A DNA stretch of 64,000 bases, from the NCBI GenBank assembly GCA_013396525.1, contig VWYX01000252.1, forward strand, positions 142,937 to 206,936, in the 5' to 3' direction. Both the position numbers and the translations under genes were made by a program. The stretch is from Chaetorhynchus papuensis. Lineage: Eukaryota > Chordata > Aves > Passeriformes > Rhipiduridae. The notes under the pieces are model-generated. The model ran no database searches. It had not been told where the DNA came from and worked only from the letters and a program-made list of their open reading frames with translations. Each line of letters opens with the position of its first letter. The stretch's first letter is position 1. This document shows positions 36,069-44,338 of the stretch, piece after piece.

Positions 36069-37419
36069 ATGGTGCCGAAGGCAGCCACCCTTGTCCTGGT
36101 TCTCCTTGCGATCTCAGGTGAGGTGCTGTGAGGGTCCCTGGTGCCAGCGGGGTGGTCCTGCCCGGGGCAGTGATGGGGACCTGATGTCCCTGGGCGAATG
36201 GGACTGTGTGAGTGCTGATCCCAGCAACCCCTGCAGGGACACGGGCTGATGTGAACCCTGATGAGGTGGCCGGTGTGATCTGGAAGTACTTCACGGAGCT
36301 GGGCAGCAATGCCAAGGACACGGTGGACCAGCTGCAGCAGACTGAGATCAGCAAGCAGCTCAAGTGAGCCGAGGGGCAGTTCTGGGGGGCTTGGGGGTGC
36401 TGGGGGGCTCGGGGAGACCAGACGGTGCCAGGCAGGGCCTGGGGATGTGGGCACACAGGCCCTGACGTGTCATGCTCCCTCTCCCCAGCACCCTGCTGAA
36501 GGGCAACCTGCAGAGTGTCAGCGCCTACGCTGAGGACCTGCAGGAGCGGCTGGTGCCCTTTGCCACGGAGCTGCAGGCGCGGCTGGCGCAGGATTCCCAG
36601 CGGCTGAAGGAGCAGATCCGGCGGGAGCTGCAGGAGCTGCAGGCCAAGCTGGCACCCTACGCCAACGAGGTGCACCAGCAGATCGGCACCAACATCCGCC
36701 AGCTGCAGGCCAAGATGAGCCCCTATGCCGAGGAGCTGCGCTCCCAGGTGGACCGCAGTGCCGGGGAGCTGCAGCGGGTGCTGGAGCCCTACGCGGCCGA
36801 GCTGCGGGAGCGGCTGCAGGACAGCACCGAGAGCATCCAGGCCTCCCTCAGCCCCTACGCCGACCGGCTGCAGCAGCAGATCGACGGCGGCGTGGAGAGC
36901 CTGAAGGAGCGGCTGTCGCCCATGGCAGATGAGCTGAAGGCGCAGGTGGAGCAGAGCGTGGCCGAGCTGCGGCGCGGGCTCAGCCCCTACGCCCAGGAGG
37001 TGCAGGACGGCCTCAACCGGCAGCTGGAGAGCCTGACCCTGCAGATGGAGCGGGCGGCCGAGGAGCTGCGCACCCGCCTGGCCGCCAGCTCCGAGGAGCT
37101 GCGTGCCCAGCTGAGCCCGCTGGCACAGGAGCTGCGGGAGGCTGTGGCGAGCGGAGACGCCGAGAGCCTGCGGCAGCGCCTGGCTCCCCTGGCCCAGCAG
37201 CTGGACCAGCGCGTGGGGCAGACGCTGGAGGCCTTCCGGCAGCAGGCAGCTCCCTTCGGAGAGACCTTCGGGAAGCAGCTGGTGCAGCGGCTGGAGGAGA
37301 TGCGCGGGAAGCTGGAGTCGGGCACTGCCGGCGTGGAGGATCACCTGGAGCTGCTGGAGAAGGAGGTGCGGGAGAAGGTGGCTGCTTTCCTCAGCACCGT
37401 CCCACCCCCAGAGAACTAA
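36069..37419 (+). CDS. APOA4: Apolipoprotein A-IV
   Basis: ApoA-IV is a chylomicron and HDL protein made mainly in the gut; it takes part in lipid absorption and satiety. Coding exons are 36069-36117, 36237-36363 and 36489-37419, giving 368 residues (human 396). The signal peptide is MVPKAATLVLVLLAISGTRA, followed by DVNPDEVAGVIWKYFTELG. The last exon encodes many 22-residue amphipathic repeats with the recurring Pro-Tyr-Ala motif, such as LAPYANEVHQQI, MSPYAEELRSQV and LSPYAQEVQDGL. The Gln/Glu-rich C-terminal tail of mammalian apoA-IV is absent; the protein ends in STVPPPEN. The acceptor at 36050 implies a spliced 5' UTR. Position between APOC3 and APOA5 confirms the identity. Confidence 0.96.
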
Positions 37420-37477
37420 GCCGCCCCGGCCGGCCATCCACACGCTCCAAGCATTCCCGGCCATTTCCTGTGGTAGA

Positions 37478-37483
37478 AATAAA
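37478..37483 (+). promoter_or_regulatory. APOA4: APOA4 poly(A) signal
   Basis: AATAAA lies 58 bases after the APOA4 stop, followed by GTGATGCACGTGCTGGTCTGTGT-like GU-rich sequence. Confidence 0.85.
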
Positions 37484-37509
37484 TCTCCTTGTGATGCACG
37501 TGCTGGTCT

Positions 37510-38629
37510 GTGTCCCTCCTTCCCACAGCATCCTGCTGTCCTGCCCTGGGATGGGATACCTGGGGCACCCTCAGCTGCTCTGAGGAGAGAGCATCGCCCC
37601 GAATTTGGGTTCTGGGGCACCACGGAGAGGGAGCAGAGGTGGGGTCAGGCGGGCAGGAGGTCTCTGGTGGCTGGAGATGGTGGCAGCCAGGTGAGCCCAC
37701 GAGCCAGCACAGGGCCGGGGCCTCGCTGTCACCTCATCACACCGGGGTGCCACAGCAGCTGGGGGGCACCCCGGCGGCTGCAGAGGGGCAGAGCCCTGGG
37801 ATGCGGCCAAACATCCCCACTGTGATGGGGCAGCAGCTGCCACGAGGGATGAGGATCTGGGTGGGTGACAGACACCTCGTCTGGGTGGGGCTCGGACAGG
37901 AAGGGAGCTCCGCGGATCAGGGAGAGGGAAGGGGACTGAGGCGCTCTGCTGGCAGGGGCCCGGGGTGGGATGGAACGGGATGGGATGGATCGGGACGGGA
38001 CGGGATGAGGTGAAGCACGGCCAGCGCTGCCTGGAGCGACCTCACGTGTCGGCCCAGGCGAGGGAGCAGCGCGGACTTTGGTGCCGGAGCAGCGCTGGCG
38101 ACTGCTCGGCGTTTCACCCCGGGAGCGCTGGACTTCACCCCCCGCCCCAGGGTGCCTGGGTTTGTTCCCGGTAAAAACCAACGTGCAAAGGAAAGGACAC
38201 AAGCACGGCGGGCTGGGCGTCCGGCGGGAGCGGGCAGCCCCGGGCAGGGGAAGGTGTGCTCCCTGCCCGCTCATCCCAGCCTTCCCCGCCACAGCCGGGG
38301 CCGGGCTCGCCCTCCCGCACCCATCCCGGGGCTCCAGGCTCCCTTTTCCTCCCGACAGCCGCTGTCCCCATCCCATCCCCATCCTGCTGCCTCGCACCAC
38401 CCCGGCAGCTCCGTCCAGCTTTCCCTGCGGGATGCAAAGATCGGCTGCGGGGCAGGGCCGGCCCCGTCCCCCGAGCCCGGGGGGCAGCGGGCAGTCAGGT
38501 GACCGGTCCCCAGGTCACCTCCCCGGAGCGTGCTCGGACCTCCACGTTGTGTTTACACGGAGTGAGGTCCAAAAAGCCTTCCCGTACCAAAGCCGCCTTA
38601 TCGCCCGCTCCTCGGCCTCCCCCCGGGCC
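37510..38629. other. APOA4–APOA5 intergenic region
   Basis: No gene is visible here. There is a short run of GGATGGGAC/GGGACGGGAT-type simple sequence at about 37971-38010. Near the APOA5 end, TGTTTAC (38550-38556) matches a FOXA site and GAGGTCCAAAAAG (38564-38576) resembles a DR1 nuclear-receptor site, both 55-80 bases before the TATA box. Confidence 0.6.
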
Positions 38630-38636
38630 TATATAA
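38630..38636 (+). promoter_or_regulatory. APOA5: APOA5 TATA box
   Basis: TATATAA is in a strong context. The noncoding first exon runs from about 38660 to 38691 and ends at CCAG|GTGAGG. Confidence 0.82.
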
Positions 38637-38964
38637 GGGCGGCCACCGGCCGGCTCCGGGCGGGAGGGACACGGGAGGCGACCAGAGCCAGGTGAGGGGC
38701 GGGGGGCTTTGAGTGTGGCCGGAGGAGCTGGGTGTGATTCCAGGTGCACAACAGCAGGGCTTCGGGGGACCCGAAGTGTTTCAGGGACCTGTAGGTGTCA
38801 TGCGGAACCCCTGGTGTTTTTAGGAGAGCTCCAGGTGTCAAAGGGGACCAGAGGAGCGAGGCCCTTGCAGGGAGCGGCGAGGGGGTGTGCAGCAGAGGCA
38901 CCACCACGCCGTGGGCGCTCGGAGCAGCCGACGGCTCCTCTCCTGTCTCTCCCGCAGCCGGACC

Positions 38965-40356
38965 ATGCTGCTGAAGGCTGTGCTGCTCCTCTCCCTCCTG
39001 GCCACCTGCCCAGGTGGGTGCGGGCGCGGGGGCTCTGGGGGCAGCAGGGCTGGGTGGACAGCACCACAACCGCCCCGCTCCCACCCGCAGTGTCCCCGGC
39101 CAAGCCAGCGCAGAGCGGCTTCTGGGAGTACCTCAGCCAGCTGACGGGTGACAAGGCCAGCCTGGAGCACGGCCAGAGCAAGCTGGGCAGGGATATCTCG
39201 TGAGTACAGCGCTCCGGTGTCCCCAGGCCCCACCAGCACAGCCGGGGCCCTGCTCTTCTCTCCCTGGGGACAGAGAAACTCAAGGGAAGGGCCCCGGCGG
39301 GTGATGGCAGCTTTTATTAGGGGTGTGTGGGGCACAGAGGGGTGTTGTGGTCACTCGGGGGTGTTGGTGACTGTCTCGTGCAGGAACCTGAAGGAAAGCA
39401 TTCAGGATGGGGTCAGCTACATGGGCGACTTCCTGGAGAAGCTGTCGCCCCTCAACAGGGGCCTCCAGCCGCGGCTCTACCAGGACTCGGACAGCCTGCG
39501 CAAGGTCATCCGCAGGGAGCTGGACAGCCTCAGGGTGAAGCTGTCCCCGTACGTGGACGAGGTGCACCAGCAGGTCGGGAAGCACCTGGACGAGCTCCGG
39601 CAGCAGCTGCAGCCGTTCACGGAGGAGCTCCTGGACCAGGTGTCCCTGCGGGCCCGGGAGCTCCGGCGGCACCTGATGCCGAGCCGGGAGGTGACGGCGC
39701 AGCTCCTGGACGGCGCCGACGAGCTCCAGCGCTTCATGGCTCACTACACCGACAAGATCGCCTTCCACACGGACCAGGTGAAGGACATCTTCCACCCGTA
39801 CACGGACCGGCTGCTGACCGAGATCCACCGCAACGTGGAGGAGCTCCACCGCAGCGTGGCTCCCCACGCCCGCGCCAGCCCCGAGCAGCTCAACCAGCAC
39901 ATCCAGGAGCTGTCGGCCAAGCTGACCCGCAACGCGCGGGACCTGCACCAGCAGATCCAGAAGAACCTGGAGCAGCTGAAGGCGAAGCTGAGCCTGTACC
40001 CCGGCAGCCTCGGGGAGCCCGCGGCGCCCCCGGGCCGCTACCGGGAGGCGCTGGCGCGGGAGGTGCAGCGGCGCGTGGAGGAGTTCCGGCAGGACACGTA
40101 CGCCCAGATCCAGGCCTTCACCCGGGCGCTGGACCAGGAGACGGAGGAGATGCGGCTGAAGCTCAGCGCCCGCCCGGACCCGCCCGAGGAGCCGCTGGAC
40201 GCGCCGCCGCCGCCGCCCGTGGAGGACCTGCGCGCCCGGCTGGACGCGCTGTGGCGGGACCTGGCGCTGAGCCTGAGCGAGCGCGGCGGGGACGGGCCCG
40301 GGGAGCCGCGGGCGGGGCCGGGCGGGGCGGCGGGGCCGGGGCGGCTCCGGGGCTGA
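38965..40356 (+). CDS. APOA5: Apolipoprotein A-V
   Basis: ApoA-V is a low-abundance liver protein that lowers plasma triglyceride by supporting lipoprotein lipase on GPIHBP1. Coding exons are 38965-39013, 39091-39199 and 39384-40356, giving 376 residues (human 366). The signal peptide MLLKAVLLLSLLATCP is followed by GFWEYLSQLTGDK, matching the GFWDYFSQTSGDK start of human apoA-V. Other shared blocks are KLSPYVDEVHQQV, ELHRSVAPHARASPEQL, the basic segment AKLTRNARDL and FRQDTYAQIQAFTRALDQET. The C-terminus is Pro/Gly/Arg-rich and differs from mammals. Intron phases are 1 and 2, as in its neighbours. The stop is followed after five bases by a poly(A) signal. Confidence 0.96.
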
Positions 40357-40361
40357 ACGCA

Positions 40362-40367
40362 AATAAA
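40362..40367 (+). promoter_or_regulatory. APOA5: APOA5 poly(A) signal
   Basis: AATAAA starts only five bases after the APOA5 stop codon, implying a 3' UTR of some 25-35 bases. No other AATAAA follows before ZPR1. Confidence 0.75.
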
Positions 40368-40437
40368 GTTCCGCCATCGCCACACGACCGACCCGCTGCC
40401 GTCATCGCCCCGCGCCGCCGCCGGACGCGCTGCCATC

Positions 40438-43400
40438 ATGTCGGCGCTGGGCGCCATGGAGGCGGCGGCGGGGCCGGGGCCCGGGGGGTCCCTGTTCCGG
40501 CCCCTCAGCGCCGAGGACGGCGAACAGCAACCGGCAGAGATCGAGTCCCTGTGCATGAATTGCTACCGCAACGTGAGGGGCCCCGGCGGCCGGGCAGCAG
40601 CGCCCTGCGGGGGTTGAGGGGGACAGCAGGACGGGGGTGTGCGGGGGTCAGGGGTGTGCGGGGGCCAAGGAGGGCGTGTGGGAGTCTGCGGGGTTCAGGG
40701 AGGGGCTGTAGGGGCCTGTGGGGCTCAGGGGACACACACCAGGGCAGGGGTTTCCAGTGGTCGGGGGGAGGAGTGGGACAGGAAGGGTACAGAGGTCTGG
40801 GGGGCGATGAGGGGCAGGAGCGGGGAAGGACCCGCCGGGGGCCACAGCTGGTCTTGGAGTGGGGGGCACTGGTGGGGTCAGGAGGGGATTTAGAGGAGCT
40901 CCTTAGGGGGTGAGAGGAGGTTTGGGGGGGGGGACCTGCCCGTGCTGGGAGGTGCTGTCAGGGCCCTGGGGCCATCGCCCCCAGACTCGGGTTCCCACGA
41001 GGCCCCTCGCTGCCGCAGGGAGTGACGCGACTCCTGCTCACCAGGATCCCCTTCTTCAAAGAGATCATCGTCAGCTCCTTCTCCTGCGACAGCTGCTCCT
41101 GGTCCAACACGGAGATCCAGTCAGCGGGCAGGATCCAGGAGCAGGGCGTGCGCTACACCTTGGCTGTCACCTCCCGCCAGGTGGGCAGGGCCTCCCCGCT
41201 CGAAATGTGCACATTCCTAAGGGAAGGGGGGCTGGAGCCAACACCACCCTGGGATCCCAGCGTGTGGGAGCCCCTGGATCTGTTGGGGATCCTAAGGCTG
41301 CTCCCTGGCTGTGTGTGCAGGACATGAACAGGGAGGTGGTGAAGACCGACTGTGCCTCAGCTCGAATTCCAGAGCTGGACTTTGAGATCCCTGCCTTCAG
41401 CCAGAAGGGAGGTGGGTAAATGGGAGCAGTTTGTGTGGGAGCTCCCGGGTGCCACTGCGCTGTGGTAATGGTGTCATCACCTCTGTGTTCTTCCCTTGCC
41501 AAGTCCTCACCACCATCGAGGGGATAATTGACAGAGCTGTGGCAGGCCTGGAGCAGGACCAGCCCGCCCGCAGGGTAAGGGGCTGGAAAGGGGAAGCTCC
41601 TCAGGGATGGCAAATGCTTGGGATGTCCATCTCCTGCCCTGTGGTGTCACACAGGGCTGGTGGGGAGAGCAGTGGGGCTCTGCTTTGTGCCATGGTCACC
41701 TTTGCCAGCAGCTCTGGGCTGCCCGTGCAGCAGCTGACTCTATCTGGGGGGTGTTTTCTATTTCAAACGATTCAGTGATTCCGTGTCCTCTTCCAGGCGG
41801 TGGACAAAGAGGTGGCAAGGAAAATAGACGACTTCATTGGGAAACTGAGGCAGCTGAAAGAAGTCAATTCCCCCTTCACCTTTGTGAGTGCTCACAGAAG
41901 GGCAGCCCTGACTGGGTGAGGGGTGCAGGACGGCTCCCTCAGGTCCCCTTGTCCCGCAGATCCTCGATGATCCCTCCGGGAACAGCTTTGTGGAGAACCC
42001 CCACGCGCCGCAGAGGGACGAGGCTCTTGTGGTCACTCACTACAGGAGGAGCCCCCAGCAGTCTGCCATGCTGGGACTGGAGGTGACTGGGATCAATCCT
42101 GGCTCCCTGGGGGACCCCAAACCGGGGAACAGGAGCTAATGCTTCCCTTGCAGGGAGAGGAGGTGGATGCGAAGCCGCCGGACACTGCTGAGGACCTGAG
42201 GGACGAGGTGGGTGATGCTGCAGTGCTGAGGGACACCCAGGACAGCTTCCCTGGGCTGGCTGGGATATTCTGGCTGCCCTTTCCCTCCTGCAGGTCCTGC
42301 AGTTCAACACCAACTGCCCCGAGTGCAACGCCCCGGCCAGCACCAACATGAAGTTAGTGCGTATCCTTCGAGGCTGGGCACGGGCCGGGGGCTGCAGCGG
42401 GGGGTGACGGGCACTGCACGGCCCTGGGCCCTCCCTGCTGTACCATGGGCCTGAGTAAGTTCTCTCACGAAGGGCCTGCTGGGGTGCAGGGCTATCTCAG
42501 GGCTGCTCATAACTCCCAGTGGGCTCCTGCCATCCCTTGGCTCCTGCTTTGAGGTTTTCCTTGATTCGCTGCTCCAGAAATCCCACACTTTAAGGAAGTG
42601 ATTATCATGGCCACCAACTGCGACTCCTGTGGGCACAGGACCAATGAGGTGAGCTGGAAGGAGGGCAGAGGGGAAGGGAGTGGTGTTCTGTGCCTTTGCC
42701 CCTGAGCTCTGCTTCCCAATGGGGCTGTTTGGGAGGGAAGCTGGATTTGGGGGCACTGTCAGGAGGTGCTTTATGCTGGGTGGTGAGGCCACGGTCCCAG
42801 GTTTGGAGTGGCCTCTGGGCTGCTGGGACAAACCCTGTTAAAGCATCACGGTGTGACCTGAGTGTGAGCAGTGGAGCTCACTGCCAGCTGCTCCCAGGTG
42901 AAGTCTGGAGGAGCCATCGAACCGCAAGGCACCAGGATCACCCTCCGGATTACGGACCCTTCTGACATGACCAGGGATATCCTGAAGGTGCAGTGCCCTG
43001 GGAACCTGCCCTGTCCTCCTGTGGAGGGTGTGGGGAGCCCAGCCCTTCGTGCATGGGGCTCACACGTGCTCACCTTTGCAGTCAGAGACGTGCAGCGTGG
43101 AGATCCCAGAGCTGGAGTTCGAGCTGGGCATGGGAGCGCTGGGGGGGAAGTTCACCACGCTGGAGGGGCTGCTGAAGGACATCCGTGACCTGGTGAGTCA
43201 GACAGGGACGGCTCAGCCCCCTCCCTGTCCCTCTTGGTGCTGGCTGTGGGGGCCTGGCTGCCTCACCTGCCCTTCCAGGTGGAGAAGAACCCCTTCACTC
43301 TGGGAGACAGCTCCACGCCCAGCAGGACGGGGAAGCTGCAGGAGTTCATTGGGAAGCTGCAGGACGTGAGTTTTCCCTGGATTTTGCGTGCTCTGTGCTG

Positions 43401-43921
43401 GTGCCAGAAGCACTGAAGGATTAGCAAGAGCCTTAATGGCTGGACATGCTCTGTTCCTGCAGATCACAGAGGGGAAGACCCAGGCCCACTTCATCATGGA
43501 TGACCCTGCAGGCAACAGTTACCTTCAGGTACTGCCTTGGGCCCTCGGGATGGGCTTCCTGAGCAATCTGGGGGGTTTTTATTTCTCTGGAACGTGTTGG
43601 GAGTAGGGTTCCCGTTGGAGCTCTGGGCACGAGCCGGTTGCTGCAGGCTCTGTGCAGGGCAGGGAAACCACTGCTGGCTTTGTGGGCGCTTTGCTTGGGC
43701 GCTGCTCAGGGCTCACAGCCTGCACTGAGTGGGTGCCTGAGCCCACGGGACGAGGGCAGTGCAGGATCTTCCCCGTGTCCCCACAGAACGTGTACGCCCC
43801 AGAAGAGGACCCCGAGCTGCGCGTGCAGCACTACGAGCGCACCTTTGAGCAGAACGAAGAGCTGGGCCTCAATGACATGAAGACAGAGGGCTACGAGACA
43901 GAGCCGGCCTCAGGCCGGTAG
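40438..43921 (+). CDS. ZPR1: Zinc finger protein ZPR1
   Basis: ZPR1 is a conserved double zinc-finger protein that binds eEF1A as a folding chaperone, associates with SMN, and shuttles between nucleus and cytoplasm. Coding exons are 40438-40572, 41019-41180, 41321-41411, 41504-41574, 41797-41883, 41960-42082, 42154-42207, 42294-42360, 42578-42648, 42898-42987, 43082-43192, 43279-43365, 43463-43528 and 43787-43921, giving 449 residues. The duplicated ZPR1 modules are clear: a first zinc finger CMNC…CDSC, then RIPELDFEIPAFSQKG, and a second finger CPEC…CDSC, then EIPELEFELGMGALGGKF. The end is QNEELGLNDMKTEGYE. A second ATG at 40453 has a better Kozak context (GCCATGG) and could be the real start, making the protein five residues shorter. 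Confidence 0.97.
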
Positions 43922-44105
43922 CGGGGGCGGCCCAGCCCTCCCACCCCTCTAACCCAGCTGCTGCAGGGACCAGGACTTGTGTGGGGCCAGGGGAGCTGTT
44001 CCCGCCCGAAGGCAGCGGGGCTGGGCCTCAGGGCCTCCCCGTGGGGAGGTGTTTTGTGAGGTGCCGATGTAGTGGGGCAGGGGGGTGGAAGTGGAAGCGG
44101 TTCCC

Positions 44106-44111
44106 AATAAA
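44106..44111 (+). promoter_or_regulatory. ZPR1: ZPR1 poly(A) signal
   Basis: AATAAA lies 185 bases after the ZPR1 stop and 228 bases before the BUD13 start codon. Confidence 0.85.
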
Positions 44112-44194
44112 GCTGTGGATGGATTCGTTTCTGGGATCGATGGATGGGTTTCTGGGATCTGCTCTGGGAAGGCTCCATTCACATAGTCGGCCGC

Positions 44195-44310
44195 CGCTTG
44201 GCCCCGCCCACATCTCCATTTATGGCCTGGCCGCGCTTGGCCCCGCCCCGTGCCGGTACAACCCCATTGTTGGCCCCGCCCGCCCCGCTCGGGCCCCGCC
44301 CCTTCCTGCC
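44195..44310 (+). promoter_or_regulatory. BUD13: BUD13 promoter with four GC boxes
   Basis: There is no TATA box. Four copies of a GGCCCCGCCC-type GC box (near 44201, 44238, 44272 and 44293), which are SP1/KLF sites on the other strand, lie 45-140 bases before the BUD13 ATG. This is typical of a housekeeping CpG promoter. Confidence 0.6.
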
Positions 44311-44338
44311 GGCGCCGCGGTTGTGCGTCAGCAGCGCG

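Noticed and set aside
36064..37623. 519-codon open frame on the minus strand
   Set aside because: It is the antisense shadow of the GC-rich APOA4 last exon; the Leu/Gln-rich composition comes from reversed amphipathic repeats, and there are no splice sites or homology.
39301..39320. TTTATT word in the APOA5 intron as a minus-strand poly(A) signal
   Set aside because: No minus-strand gene is present on its upstream side; it lies between APOA5 exons with good splice sites.
39327..40913. 528-codon + strand open frame
   Set aside because: It is an out-of-frame reading of the APOA5 last exon running into ZPR1 exon 1, low-complexity Gly/Ala/Pro with no family match.
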